Shown: positions 25,527-34,678, counted from the stretch's first letter. The stretch: 64,000 nucleotides of DNA from Streptomyces sp. HUAS 15-9 (GCF_025642155.1 NZ_CP106798.1:7936001-8000000); one strand, 5' to 3'. Numbers and translations are program-made. Notes: generated by a model not told the origin, from the letters alone.

Positions 25527-25934
25527 TCATGGCCGCTCACCGGGAATCCGGGGGAGCGGCCGAAAGCGTTCCAGCAGCCCCGACCCGCGCAACAGCCGCT
25601 CCAGGCCGGCTCCGACGCCCACCAGGCGCAGCCGGCCTCCGCGCTGTCTGGCCCTCGTCTCGGCCCGGCACAGCACACGCAGCCCGGAGCAGTCGAAGAA
25701 GTCCACGGATCGCAGATCGACCAGCACGTCCGGCTCGGGCCCGGCGGTCGCGGCGTCCAGATGTTCGCCCAGGAGACCCGCAGTCGCGATGTCGATCTCT
25801 CCGTACGCCTCGATCACGACGACCGGGCCGAGGGCCCGGGTGCGGGCGCAGGAGTTGGGTGCGGGCGGCTGCGCAAGGGGGCACTCGGCACCGGCAAGCC
25901 GGCGCGTGCCTGGGTCGTCGGTTTCCGGTGTCAT
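25527..25934 (-). CDS. STAS-domain anti-sigma factor antagonist
   Basis: The 135-residue protein has a STAS fold like RsbV/SpoIIAA. VVVIEAYGEIDIATAGLLGEHL and VLVDLRSVDFFDCSGLRVL carry the phosphorylatable Ser in the conserved DCSGL motif. An N-terminal extension of about 30 residues is low-complexity. In the partner-switch scheme it binds an anti-sigma kinase when unphosphorylated and is dephosphorylated by SpoIIE-type phosphatases, three of which lie in this window. ATG 25934 follows GAGGTGAG. No kinase gene is next to it. Confidence 0.88.
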   Translation of the reverse strand: MTPETDDPGTRRLAGAECPLAQPPAPNSCARTRALGPVVVIEAYGEIDIATAGLLGEHLDAATAGPEPDVLVDLRSVDFFDCSGLRVLCRAETRARQRGGRLRLVGVGAGLERLLRGSGLLERFRPLPRIPGERP

Positions 25935-26131
25935 GACTGTCTCACCTCGCCCCGGGCATGGGTCCGGGTAGCTACCCCGGTGGGGGCATGGCCATCCCTG
26001 CGACACGGCCCGCAAGATCAGCTGCACTCGAAAGAGTGAATTCCCCGTCGCTGTTCTTGACTTCGCTCGTACGAAGAGGGGCCGCTGTCTCCCTGTGGAC
26101 GGCGGCCCCTCGGCTGTGCGGCTCCGGTCGG

Positions 26132-26147
26132 CGGCTCCGCGGAGCCG
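26132..26147 (-). terminator. Terminator hairpin after the MFS gene
   Basis: CGGCTCCG-CGGAGCCG is a perfect 16-bp palindrome, 26 bp beyond the MFS stop. A second hairpin (26076-26085 with 26102-26111, 10-bp stem) follows. Together they isolate the MFS gene from the STAS gene. Confidence 0.6.
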
Positions 26148-26173
26148 GTGCGGTGGTCACATATGTGCGCCCG

Positions 26174-27688
26174 TCACATATGGACGACCGGTGCGGCAGC
26201 GACGTCCTGCCGCGGCACCCCGCGGCGGTGGAGCAGGAACGTGATCGGCGCGCCCCCGGCGAAGAAGCCGGCCGACCACCAGAAGGCGGTGGTGTAGCTC
26301 TCGATGGTCGCCTGCGCCCGGACCAGCTTGCTGGTCGCGTCACGGCCGGCCAGGTAGTCGGTCGCGGCGCTCGCGGCGAGCGTGTTCAGCAGGGCCGTAC
26401 CGATCGAACCGCCCACCTGCTGCGTCGCGTTGACGGTCGCCGAGGCGACACCCGCGTCCTCCGCGGCGACCCCGCCGGTGGCCGGCTGCATGGCGGTCGG
26501 CATGACCAGGCCCAGGCCCACGCCGATGACGACCAGCTGCGGCAGCACCGCGCTCATGTAGTGGGAGCCGACGCCGACGCCGATGCCGGTCAGCCAGGCC
26601 ATGCCGCCCGTGGCCACGGCGAAGCCCAGCGGGATGACCACCTTCGGGCCGATCCGGGGCAGCGGCACGGTGGTGCCGAGCTGCGCGGCCACCATCAGCG
26701 CGCCGACCATCGGCAGGAACCCCACGCCCGTCTTCGTCGGGCTGAAGCCGAGGTTGAGCTGCAGGTAGTAGGTGAGGAAGAGGAACACGCCGAACATGCC
26801 CGCGCCGGTGATCAGCACCGCGATGAACGAGGCCGCCCGGTCACTGTCGAGCAGGATCCGCAGCGGCAGCAGCGGGTGCTCGGCCCGCGTCTGCCACCAG
26901 GCGAAGGCCGCCAGGAGCAGACCGCCCGCGATCAGAAAGCCCCAGGTCAGCGGCGAACCCCAGTCATGGGTCTCGGCGTTGGAGAACCCGTGGACCAGGG
27001 CGAACAGACCGGTGGCGACCAGGATCGTGCCCGGCACGTCCAGCTTGGCGCCGGCGGCGTCACGGTGGTTGCTCAGCAGGATCCAGCCGCCCGCGAAGGC
27101 GACGAAGGCGATGGCCACGTTCACATAGAGCGTCCAGCGCCAGTCGAACGCGTCCGTCAGGACGCCGCCGAGCAGCAGACCGACCGCTCCACCGGCGCCG
27201 GCGATGGCGCCGTACACGCTGAACGCCCGCGCCCGTTGCCGGGCGTCGGTGAAGGTCGTGTTGAGCAGCGACAGCGCGGCGGGCGCGAGGAGCGCGCCGA
27301 AGGCACCCTGCAGGGCACGTGCGGCGACCAGCATGCCGAAGCCGGTCGCGGCACCGCCGAGTGCGGAGGCCACGGCGAAGCCGACGACGCCGACGAGGAA
27401 GGCCGGCTTGCGGCCGAAGAGGTCTGCTGTCCGCCCGCCGAGCAGCAGCAGGGAGGCGAAGGCCAGGGCGTACGCGGTGACGATCCACTGCCGGTTGCCG
27501 TCCGAGAAGCCGAGGTCGGCCTGGGCGGAGGGCAGGGCGATGTTCACGATCGTGGCGTCGAGCACCACCATCAGCTGCGCGACGGAGATGATCGCGAGGA
27601 TCCACCACCGCTTCGGGGAGGCGGCGGGCGCCGCCTCGATGGCTTCGGCACCCGCGTGGGTGCTGTCGGTCAGGGTCTTCTCGGGCAT
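26174..27688 (-). CDS. DHA2-family MFS drug exporter (14 TM)
   Basis: The 504-residue membrane protein has 14 predicted hydrophobic segments. Family motifs include MVVLDATIVNIALPSAQADLGFS in TM1, LLGGRTADLFGRKPAFL (motif A loop), and GAIAGAGGAVGLLLGG (motif C, antiporter type). DHA2 exporters expel drugs or own metabolites in exchange for protons. ATG 27688 has GGAG 11 nt upstream. Two palindromes with CGAAAC half-sites lie 46-104 bp upstream and suggest TetR-type repression, although no TetR gene is adjacent. It is divergent from the ArsR operon. The substrate is unknown. Confidence 0.92.
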   Translation of the reverse strand: MPEKTLTDSTHAGAEAIEAAPAASPKRWWILAIISVAQLMVVLDATIVNIALPSAQADLGFSDGNRQWIVTAYALAFASLLLLGGRTADLFGRKPAFLVGVVGFAVASALGGAATGFGMLVAARALQGAFGALLAPAALSLLNTTFTDARQRARAFSVYGAIAGAGGAVGLLLGGVLTDAFDWRWTLYVNVAIAFVAFAGGWILLSNHRDAAGAKLDVPGTILVATGLFALVHGFSNAETHDWGSPLTWGFLIAGGLLLAAFAWWQTRAEHPLLPLRILLDSDRAASFIAVLITGAGMFGVFLFLTYYLQLNLGFSPTKTGVGFLPMVGALMVAAQLGTTVPLPRIGPKVVIPLGFAVATGGMAWLTGIGVGVGSHYMSAVLPQLVVIGVGLGLVMPTAMQPATGGVAAEDAGVASATVNATQQVGGSIGTALLNTLAASAATDYLAGRDATSKLVRAQATIESYTTAFWWSAGFFAGGAPITFLLHRRGVPRQDVAAAPVVHM

Positions 27689-27733
27689 CGGGAACCCACT
27701 CCAGGGAAGTCGTCCGGGCTGCGCCGAACCTAA

Positions 27734-27748
27734 ACGAAACGGTTTCGT
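27734..27748. promoter_or_regulatory. Operator-like palindrome 1 of the MFS gene
   Basis: ACGAAAC-G-GTTTCGT is a perfect 7-bp inverted repeat, 46 bp upstream of the MFS start. It shares the CGAAAC half-site with a second palindrome at 27775-27792. Confidence 0.55.
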
Positions 27749-27774
27749 GCACATCGAGGCCAGAGCACTTTCAG

Positions 27775-27792
27775 CGAAACGGCAACGTTTCG
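27775..27792. promoter_or_regulatory. Operator-like palindrome 2 of the MFS gene
   Basis: CGAAACG-GCAA-CGTTTCG has 7-bp arms with a 4-nt spacer and the same half-site as palindrome 1, centred about 42 bp away, which is close to four DNA turns. Paired sites of this kind are common for TetR-family repressors. Confidence 0.55.
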
Positions 27793-27819
27793 TTCGGGGG
27801 TGTTGCCGGACCCGTCTTG

Positions 27820-27855
27820 TATGCCTTGACTGGCATATAACTGCCGAGGCATATT
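27820..27855 (+). promoter_or_regulatory. ArsR promoter with overlapping operator
   Basis: TATGCC-TTGACT-GGCATA (27820-27837) is an inverted repeat whose spacer is a TTGACT -35 box. A third GGCATA at 27848-27853 overlaps the -10-like CATATT (27850-27855). Transcription would begin within a few bases of the ATG at 27863, so the mRNA is probably leaderless. The layout suits autorepression by ArsR. Confidence 0.55.
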
Positions 27856-27862
27856 GAGTCTC

Positions 27863-28207
27863 ATGTCCGACTCCGCGCTCTGGACCGCCCTCGCCGACCC
27901 CCACCGGCGGGCCATCGTCGCGCTCCTCCTGGAGCGGCCCCGGTCCGTCGGGGAGATCGTGGAGGCATGCGGTCTGAGCCAGCCGAGCACCTCCAAGCAC
28001 CTGAAGGTGCTGCGTGAGGCCGGGCTGGTGCGCGTACGACAGGACGCCCAGCGCCGCGTCTACGCCCTCGACCCGGTACCGATCGCGGCCCTCGACGCGT
28101 GGCTGGCCCCCTACCGCAGGCTCTGGAACAGCAGCCTGGACGCACTGGGCCGGCGGCTCGACGAGACGTCGGACGACAGCGGCCAACCCCACCCCCCGAA
28201 GGACTGA
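27863..28207 (+). CDS. ArsR-family transcriptional regulator
   Basis: The 114-residue winged-helix protein begins ALWTALADPHRRAIVALLLERPRSVGEIVEACGLSQPSTSKHLKVLREAGLVRVRQD, a textbook ArsR DNA-binding domain. Metal-binding cysteines of the ArsR/SmtB type (ELCVCDL) are absent. It therefore belongs to the non-metal branch found with AHSA1/SRPBCC genes. The next gene, 6 bp downstream, is such a protein, so the two form an operon. The start at 27863 has no Shine-Dalgarno sequence and lies at the predicted transcription start. It probably represses its own promoter, and might also influence the divergent MFS gene. Confidence 0.9.
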   Translation: MSDSALWTALADPHRRAIVALLLERPRSVGEIVEACGLSQPSTSKHLKVLREAGLVRVRQDAQRRVYALDPVPIAALDAWLAPYRRLWNSSLDALGRRLDETSDDSGQPHPPKD

Positions 28208-28213
28208 TCCACC

Positions 28214-28741
28214 ATGTCCGCCGAACCCACCGGCACCTTTGTGACCCTGGACGACGGCCGCCCGGCCGTCCGCTTCACCCGTGTGTACGACCACCCGCTC
28301 GACCGTGTCTGGCACTTCGTCACCAACCCCGGCGAACTCGTCCAGTGGTTCCCCTCCCGCGCCGACATGGAGCTGCGCCCCGGCGGCACCATCCGGTTCA
28401 GCGGCGATCCGAACATGCCCGAGTCGACCGGCCGCGTGCTCGCCGTGAACCCGCCGCGGCACCTGTCCTTCGAGTGGGGCGGCGACGAACTCCGCTTCGA
28501 CCTGGAGGAGGCCGAGGGCGGGCGCACCCGCTTCACCCTCACCAATGTGCTCGGCGCCGAGAACACCGCCGCCCGCAACGGCGCGGGCTGGGAGGTGTGC
28601 CTCGCCGCCCTGGACGCCAAGGCACGCGGCGAGCGGTTCGAGGGACCGCACGGCGGGGCGAGCGCGCCCTGGAAGGAGTTCTACGCGGGCTACATCGAGG
28701 CCGGGGTGCCCTCCGGCGCACCGGTTCCCGGCCTCGGCTGA
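28214..28741 (+). CDS. SRPBCC/AHSA1-domain protein
   Basis: The 175-residue protein has the START-like AHSA1 fold: VRFTRVYDHPLDRVWHFVTNPGELVQWFP at the N-terminus, then LRPGGTIRFSG, and ending with the helix WEVCLAALDAKARGE. The fold forms a hydrophobic ligand pocket. The ArsR-AHSA1 pair is a recurring two-gene operon in bacteria, with ligand and function unknown. It is only 6 bp after arsR and ends 4 bp before the convergent transporter gene. Confidence 0.88.
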   Translation: MSAEPTGTFVTLDDGRPAVRFTRVYDHPLDRVWHFVTNPGELVQWFPSRADMELRPGGTIRFSGDPNMPESTGRVLAVNPPRHLSFEWGGDELRFDLEEAEGGRTRFTLTNVLGAENTAARNGAGWEVCLAALDAKARGERFEGPHGGASAPWKEFYAGYIEAGVPSGAPVPGLG

Positions 28742-28745
28742 CCGG

Positions 28746-31595
28746 TCAGGCCAGCTGCCGTCGCACCAGCTCGTGCAGCCGGCCGCCGGTGTCCGCGAGG
28801 AGTTCGGCGGGCGTGCCCTGCTGAGCGACCTTGCCGTCCTCCATCACGATGACCCGGTCGGCGTCCAGCACTGTCGACAGCCGGTGGGCGATGACGATCC
28901 GCGTGGCGTTGAGCTTGCGTGTGCTGTCGATGACGATGCGCTGGGTGTCGTTGTCCAGGGCACTGGTCGCCTCGTCGAAGAAGAGGATGCGCGGGCGGCG
29001 GATCAGGGCCTGGGCGATCATCAGACGCTGGCGCTGGCCGCCCGAGACCGCCCCGCCGCCCGAGACGATCGTGTGCAGGCCCATCGGCATCCGCTTGATG
29101 TCCTCCGCCAGCCCGGCCATCTCGGCAGCCGCCATCGCCTCCTCCGGCGTGCAGGGCTCGGTGCCGCAGATGACGTCCAGGATCGAGCCGGTGAACGGCT
29201 GCGCGTGCTGGAGCACCACCCCGCACTGGCGGCGCACGGCCGACCGGTCCAGCGCCGCGAGGTCCTGCCCGTCGTACAGCACACTGCCCGAGACCGGCCT
29301 GTCGAAGCCGATGAGCAGCCGCAGCAGGGTGGACTTGCCGCAGCCGCTGGGCCCGACGACCGCGACGAACTCGCCCGGCCGCACCTCGAAGGTGACATCG
29401 TCCAGGACGAGCGGGCCGTCGTCCGCGTACCGGAACGACAGCCGGCGGGCCTCGATCGCGCCAGACAGCGGGCTCGGCCGGGTACTGGCCGTGCGCACCT
29501 CGGGCGTCGCGTCCAGCACCGGCCGGATCTCCTCGAACAGCGGCAGCGCGGCCACGGCCGAGACGAACGCGCCGGTGAGCTGGGTGACCGAGGTCAGCAG
29601 CATCGTCACCGACGTGTTGAAGGTGAGGAACGCCGCCGCCGACATCGCCCCCCTCGCCGGGCCCGCCAGCAGCATGAACATCAGCAGGGTGCAGACCGGC
29701 AGGTACACCGCGCCCAGCACCGTCGTCAGGTTCTTGATACGGCCCACCTTCTGCTGGAGCTCACGGCTGCGCGCGAACTCGCCCGCCCAGGCGGCGTACG
29801 CATAGTTCTCGGCCGCCGCCACCCGCAGCTTCGGCAGCCCGCGCAGCGTCTGGAAGGCCTGGTTGTTCAGCTTGTTGCCGAGCACCACGAGCCGTCGCTG
29901 CCAACGGACCTGCCACAGCCCGAGCCCCAGGAACACGGCGGCGATGACCGTGAGCATGCCGATCGCGGCGAGCGCCATGGGCACGCTGTACCAGAACAGC
30001 AGGGCCAGGTTCATCGCGCCGACGGTCACCGACTGGGCGACCACCGGGCCGACTCCCGCAAGCAGTCGCCGTATCGCGCTGATCCCCATGGCCGCGCTCG
30101 CCAGCTCGCCCGTGGACCGCTGGGTGAAGAACTTCGTCGGCAGACGCAACAGCCGGTCCCATACCGCCGGTTGGAGCGTCGCCTCGATACGGCCCTCCAG
30201 ACGCAGGATGGTCAGGTTCTCCAGCAGCATGAACGCGGCCGCCACCGCGCCGCTGACCATCACGGCCAGACAGGCCTGCACGATCAGCCCCTGCTGAGCC
30301 TTCGGTACGTACTCGCCGAGCACCTTGCCGGTGGCGATCGGCACCAGCGCACCGATCGCCACCGTCACCAGACCGGCGAGCAGCAGACGCAGCACGTCAC
30401 CGCGCGTGCCCCGCATGCTGAACCGCAGCAGCCCGAGCGGACCGAGCCTCCGCTCGGGCAGCGGGCGGTAGAACATCACCGCGCGCGGTTCGAACTCCTC
30501 CGCGTTGGCCTTCTCGACAGGGGTCTCGCGACCGGTCGCCGGATGGACGGCCACATAGCCGCCCCGCCGCCACAGCAGCGCGACCGGCGCCCCGGACAGG
30601 GCCCGGTGCCCGACCAGCGGGCCGATGTCGTCCCGCCACCAGCGGCCGTCCAGGCGTACGGCCCTGGTGCGCACCCGGGATGCGAGCGCCACCCGCTCGA
30701 CCGGGTCGAGCCGGTCGCTCTCGGTGCCGCTCTGCGCGGGTTCGGCGAGCGTGATCCCGGCGGCCCGGGCGACCAGCTTGCAGACGGTGTACGTGGCGTC
30801 GGCGTCGGCGGCCGTCGTGCGTCTCCCAGGCGCCTTGCCGATCGACGCGAGCAGCGTGCGGTCGGCCTGGGCGCGGACCGCCTCACCCGCCTTGATCCCG
30901 GCCGCCGTGCGCGTCTCGTGGGTGTGCTCCAGCTGCTCGATCCACCGGTCCAGGGTGGTGAGCAGCCGGTACTGCTGGTCGACCATGCTCTGCCACACGG
31001 CCGGGTCCATCAGCAGGTCGGCTGCGGCCTCCGCACCGTACAGCGACCCGTACTGGACGCTGCCCGGCGGCACCTGCATCCAGAACACGTCGTCGTCCCC
31101 CACGCTCGAATGAACTCGCGCGGGGGCGCCCCCATCGTCGGCCGCGCGTTCGGTCGTCATCGGTGCCTGGAAGAGGATGGACAGGCCGCGGCCGACGCCC
31201 AGCGCGAGGGCGTACTCCAGCGGGCTCGACGTCGGGGGCACGTACTGGGGGTTGCCGTACTCGTCGTACGACCAGGTCTGGGTGGGCGCGGGCTGGTACA
31301 GCTCGCGCAGCCCGATGCGGTGCACCACGCAGTCGCGCAACGGGCGTGCGACCAGGGTGTGCTGCGGACCGGCGACCGGGCCGAGCAGCAGCGAGCCCGC
31401 CTCCAGACGGCCCAGGTGGTGCCAGTGGCCCTGCTGTCCGGCGTCCACCGCGAACAGGTCCAGGGCGCCCGCCGCGACCAGCCACAGCACCTGCGGGCCC
31501 TCGAGGTCGAGGCGGTTGAAGCCGCTGCGGTCGAGGGGCGTGCCCAGCGAGCCGAGCGCGCCCAGGACGAGGTCGCCTTCGTGCACGGAGGTCAT
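28746..31595 (-). CDS. NHLP-type bacteriocin export ABC transporter, permease/ATPase (second component)
   Basis: The 949-residue protein has a long N-terminal cytoplasmic region (about 1-395) without a C39 peptidase. The start of this region resembles a cyclic-nucleotide-binding-like fold, as in NHLM transporters. An ABC exporter membrane domain of six helices (about 410-690) follows, then an ATPase domain (about 715-945) with Walker A AVVGPSGCGKSTLLRL, signature SGGQRQRLMIAQAL and Walker B RILFFDEATSALD. In NHLP clusters it pairs with a peptidase-containing ABC protein and an HlyD-like protein to export leader peptides. ATG 31595 has GGGAGCGGTGAG upstream and starts 1 bp after the upstream gene's stop. 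It is the last gene of the operon. Confidence 0.93.
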   Translation of the reverse strand: MTSVHEGDLVLGALGSLGTPLDRSGFNRLDLEGPQVLWLVAAGALDLFAVDAGQQGHWHHLGRLEAGSLLLGPVAGPQHTLVARPLRDCVVHRIGLRELYQPAPTQTWSYDEYGNPQYVPPTSSPLEYALALGVGRGLSILFQAPMTTERAADDGGAPARVHSSVGDDDVFWMQVPPGSVQYGSLYGAEAAADLLMDPAVWQSMVDQQYRLLTTLDRWIEQLEHTHETRTAAGIKAGEAVRAQADRTLLASIGKAPGRRTTAADADATYTVCKLVARAAGITLAEPAQSGTESDRLDPVERVALASRVRTRAVRLDGRWWRDDIGPLVGHRALSGAPVALLWRRGGYVAVHPATGRETPVEKANAEEFEPRAVMFYRPLPERRLGPLGLLRFSMRGTRGDVLRLLLAGLVTVAIGALVPIATGKVLGEYVPKAQQGLIVQACLAVMVSGAVAAAFMLLENLTILRLEGRIEATLQPAVWDRLLRLPTKFFTQRSTGELASAAMGISAIRRLLAGVGPVVAQSVTVGAMNLALLFWYSVPMALAAIGMLTVIAAVFLGLGLWQVRWQRRLVVLGNKLNNQAFQTLRGLPKLRVAAAENYAYAAWAGEFARSRELQQKVGRIKNLTTVLGAVYLPVCTLLMFMLLAGPARGAMSAAAFLTFNTSVTMLLTSVTQLTGAFVSAVAALPLFEEIRPVLDATPEVRTASTRPSPLSGAIEARRLSFRYADDGPLVLDDVTFEVRPGEFVAVVGPSGCGKSTLLRLLIGFDRPVSGSVLYDGQDLAALDRSAVRRQCGVVLQHAQPFTGSILDVICGTEPCTPEEAMAAAEMAGLAEDIKRMPMGLHTIVSGGGAVSGGQRQRLMIAQALIRRPRILFFDEATSALDNDTQRIVIDSTRKLNATRIVIAHRLSTVLDADRVIVMEDGKVAQQGTPAELLADTGGRLHELVRRQLA

Positions 31596-31596
31596 C

Positions 31597-33819
31597 TCAC
31601 CGCTCCCTGACCAGCGCGGCATATGCTCCGCCGCGCGCCACCAGCTCGTCGTGCCGGCCGCGTTCCACGATCGTGCCGTGCTGGAGGACGACGATCTCGT
31701 CGCTGTCGCGCACGGTGCTCAGCCGGTGGGCGATCACCACACAGGCACAGCCGCGCCGGCGCAGATTGTCCATGACGACCAGCTCGGTCTCCGCGTCCAG
31801 CGCGCTGGTCACCTCGTCCAGCACCAGGATGCTGGGCCGGCGGACCAACGCCCGTGCGATCTCCAGACGTTGACGCTGACCGCCGGAGAAGTTCCGGCCG
31901 TCCTGCTCGACCTTGCTGTGGATACCGCCGGGCCGCCGCACGACGACGTCGTACAGGGCCGCGTCCCGCAGCGCCTCCACCACCGCGTCGTCCGGGATCG
32001 ACGGGTCCCACAGCGCCACGTTGTCGCGGACCGAGCCCTCGAAGAGGAACACGTCCTGGTCGACGAAGGACACCGAGGACGCGAGCGCGCCCCGCGGAAT
32101 GTCCTCCAGCCGCTGCCCGTCGATGCGGATCACCCCCTCCCAGGGCGCGTACAGGCCCGAGATCAGCCGGGAGACCGTCGACTTGCCGCTGCCCGAGCCG
32201 CCGACCAGCGCCACCTGCTGCCCGGGTCCGACGGTCAGGTCGAAGCCGGTGAGCAGGGGCTTGTCCAGGGGGCTGTAGCCGAAGGAGATGTTCTCCAGCT
32301 CGACATGGCCGTGCAGCCGACGCGTGGAGTCACCGCCGCCGGGGCGGGCGTAGAGCGGGTCCGCCTGGAAGTTCTCCACGTCCTTCAGACGGGCCACGTC
32401 GGCCGCGAAGTCCTGGATGCGGCCCGCCACGCCGTTCAGCCGGGTGAGCGGCGCCGTGAAGCGGGTGACAAGTGCCTGGAAGGCGACCAGCAGACCGACC
32501 GAGATATGGCCCTCCACCGCCCGCATACCGCCGATCCAGAGGATCAGCGCGCTGTTCAGGGTGGCCAGCGTGGGCGCGACCACGCCGAGCCAGGCGCTGG
32601 GCGCCCCGAGCCGCTGCTGCTCCTCCAGGGTGGTGGCGTGCTGTCCCGCCCACTTGCGGAAATAGCCGTCCTCGCCGCCTGTCGCCTTCATCGTCTCGAT
32701 CAACTGGAGCCCGGTGTAGGCCGTGTTGGTGAGCCGTGCGGTGTCCGCCCGCAGCTTCGCCGTACGGGTCGCGCGCAGCCGTACGACGAGGCGCATCGCC
32801 ACGACGTTGAGCAGCGCCACACCGATGCCGACGAGAGTGAGCTGCGGGTCGTAGGCGTAGAGCAGCACCGCGTAGAGCACGACCACGATCGCGTCCACAC
32901 CCGCCGCCGCGAGGTCACGGGCCAGGGTCTCGGCCACCTGGTCGTTGGACTGGAGCCGCTGCACCAGGTCGGCGGGGCTGCGCTGGGCGAAGAACGTCAC
33001 CGGCAGCCGCAGCAGATGCCGCAGGAAGCGGGCGCTGGAGAGGGTGGAGGAGATGATGCGGCCGTGCAGCAGGTTGGCCTGCTGGAGCCAGGTCAGCACC
33101 AGCGTGAGCAGCACGCAGGTGCCCATCGACGCGAACAGCACACCCAGCAGCGAGGTCTGGCCGCCGATCAGGAACATGTCGATATAGGTACGGCTGAGCG
33201 CCGGCACCGCCGCGCCGACCGCGACCAGCAGCAGGCTCGCCAGCACCGCGGCGGGCATGGTGCCCGCAGTGCCGCGCAGCCGGGCCGGCATCGCGCCGAG
33301 GACGCCAGGCCTGCGCCCGCCCTTCGCGAAGCCTTCCCCCGGCTCCATGACCAGGACGACCCCGGTGAAGCTCCCGTCGAACTCCTCGAAGGGCACGAAA
33401 CGGCGGCCCTTGGCGGGGTCGTTGATATGGACGCCGCGCCGTCCGAAGCGGCGCCCCATGCCGTCGTAGACGACGTAGTGGTTGAACTCCCAGAAGAGGA
33501 TGGCCGGTGCCGTCACCTCCGCGAGGGCGGCCAGGTCCATCTGCATGCCCTTGGCGGTCAGGCCGTAACCGCGCGCCGCCTTCAGCAGATTGCTGGCGCG
33601 CGAGCCGTCACGGGAGACACCGCAGGCGATGCGCAGCTCCTCCAGCGGGACATGGCGGCCGTGGTGCCCGAGCACCATGGCGAGGGAGGCGGCACCGCAC
33701 TCCACCGCCTCCATCTGGAGCACGGTGGGCGTACGGACGGTCCGCCCGCGGCCCTTGGGGACCGGGCGCCCGGCCGGTGCGGCGCGCCGGCGGCCGCGGG
33801 TCTGCTGAGCGGTCGTCAC
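31597..33819 (-). CDS. NHLP-type peptidase/permease/ATPase ABC exporter (C39 domain)
   Basis: The 740-residue protein has an N-terminal C39 peptidase (about 28-165): Cys41 in EAVECGAASLAM, His114 in FNHYVVYDG, and the Asp in HINDPAKG. These domains cut precursor peptides after a Gly-Gly motif. A six-helix permease (about 185-470) and an ATPase domain follow, with Walker A ALVGGSGSGKSTVSRL, FSGGQRQRLEIARAL and Walker B SILVLDEVTSALD. The GTG start at 33819 overlaps the HlyD stop (GTGA), so translation is coupled. It is the expected maturation protease for the GG-leader precursor encoded at 34730-34945. Confidence 0.94.
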   Translation of the reverse strand: MTTAQQTRGRRRAAPAGRPVPKGRGRTVRTPTVLQMEAVECGAASLAMVLGHHGRHVPLEELRIACGVSRDGSRASNLLKAARGYGLTAKGMQMDLAALAEVTAPAILFWEFNHYVVYDGMGRRFGRRGVHINDPAKGRRFVPFEEFDGSFTGVVLVMEPGEGFAKGGRRPGVLGAMPARLRGTAGTMPAAVLASLLLVAVGAAVPALSRTYIDMFLIGGQTSLLGVLFASMGTCVLLTLVLTWLQQANLLHGRIISSTLSSARFLRHLLRLPVTFFAQRSPADLVQRLQSNDQVAETLARDLAAAGVDAIVVVLYAVLLYAYDPQLTLVGIGVALLNVVAMRLVVRLRATRTAKLRADTARLTNTAYTGLQLIETMKATGGEDGYFRKWAGQHATTLEEQQRLGAPSAWLGVVAPTLATLNSALILWIGGMRAVEGHISVGLLVAFQALVTRFTAPLTRLNGVAGRIQDFAADVARLKDVENFQADPLYARPGGGDSTRRLHGHVELENISFGYSPLDKPLLTGFDLTVGPGQQVALVGGSGSGKSTVSRLISGLYAPWEGVIRIDGQRLEDIPRGALASSVSFVDQDVFLFEGSVRDNVALWDPSIPDDAVVEALRDAALYDVVVRRPGGIHSKVEQDGRNFSGGQRQRLEIARALVRRPSILVLDEVTSALDAETELVVMDNLRRRGCACVVIAHRLSTVRDSDEIVVLQHGTIVERGRHDELVARGGAYAALVRER

Positions 33820-34622
33820 GGGAGCAGCCAATCGACGGGTCGCTGGTCGGCCAGCCGGATCGAGGCCGTGGCCAGGGTCATGGAGTCGAGCCGGTACGGC
33901 GGGCCGCTCGCGGACGACCACCGGTAGCCGCTCCTCGTCGAGGGCGACCGGTCCAGCCTCACCAGGACGGCCACCGGGCGGCCCTTCCCGGTGAACTGCT
34001 CGCCCAGCTGGCTGTCCCCGAGGAACGCGGCGATCGACTGGGCGGACTGGGCGGTGCGGTCCACCGACTTCACATGGCCGCGCAGCACGCCGTACCGCTG
34101 CGCGGACACCGAGGACACGGTGAGGTCGACCGTGGCGTCGGCGGGGACGGAGGCCGCGTTCTCGGCGGGGACGTACACCGTCGCGTACAGCGGGTCCGAG
34201 GAATGGGCGACCTTCTCCACCGCGGCCACGTTCGCGCCGGTCCTGATGATCTGCCCGATGGTGGCGGCGAGTGCGGTGACGCGGCCCGCGGCGACCGTGC
34301 GGACGACCGAGTCGCCCTGGCTCGTACGGACCTTCAGGACGGGCGAGCCTGCGGGCAGCCGCTCACCCTGCCGGGCGAGGACGGCGGTGACCTGGCCGGC
34401 GACGGGGCTCTGCAGGATGTAACTGCCCTGCCCGTGCGTGAGGATGGCCTGCGCGCTCACCGTGGAGGCGACCGAGCCGGTCACCGCCCAGACGGAGGCG
34501 GCCGCCATCACGACGACGGCGACGCAGAGCGCCAGCCAGCCCTGCGGGCGGGCGAGACGCACCGGAAGGTCGAGCTCCTCCGGCGACTGGAGCTTGGCGA
34601 GGGCCTGTTGACGGAACTGCAC
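33816..34622 (-). CDS. HlyD-family NHLP secretion protein
   Basis: The 268-residue periplasm-adaptor-like protein has one N-terminal TM helix (LALCVAVVVMAAASVWAV, about 30-47) and then a beta-barrel/lipoyl region (ILQSPVAGQVTAVLARQGERLPAGSPVLKV and GRVTALAATIGQIIRTGANVAAV). This is typical for the third component of NHLP bacteriocin systems. It is shorter than Gram-negative HlyD, as expected for a monoderm. It is first of the three export genes and is separated from the precursor gene by a strong hairpin. Its stop overlaps the next start by four bases. Confidence 0.9.
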   Translation of the reverse strand: MQFRQQALAKLQSPEELDLPVRLARPQGWLALCVAVVVMAAASVWAVTGSVASTVSAQAILTHGQGSYILQSPVAGQVTAVLARQGERLPAGSPVLKVRTSQGDSVVRTVAAGRVTALAATIGQIIRTGANVAAVEKVAHSSDPLYATVYVPAENAASVPADATVDLTVSSVSAQRYGVLRGHVKSVDRTAQSAQSIAAFLGDSQLGEQFTGKGRPVAVLVRLDRSPSTRSGYRWSSASGPPYRLDSMTLATASIRLADQRPVDWLLP

Positions 34623-34678
34623 GGAACTTCCCTCACCTGTGGGAGAGGCTGCGCCACGACATGGTTCTGGGCATCCGA

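Noticed and set aside
25958..27733. 591-codon frame on the + strand
   Set aside because: It is antisense to a clear MFS transporter gene and is a by-product of GC-rich codon use.
28545..33927. Frames of 1021 and 916 codons on the + strand
   Set aside because: Both are antisense to the NHLP transporter genes, which have full domain sets.
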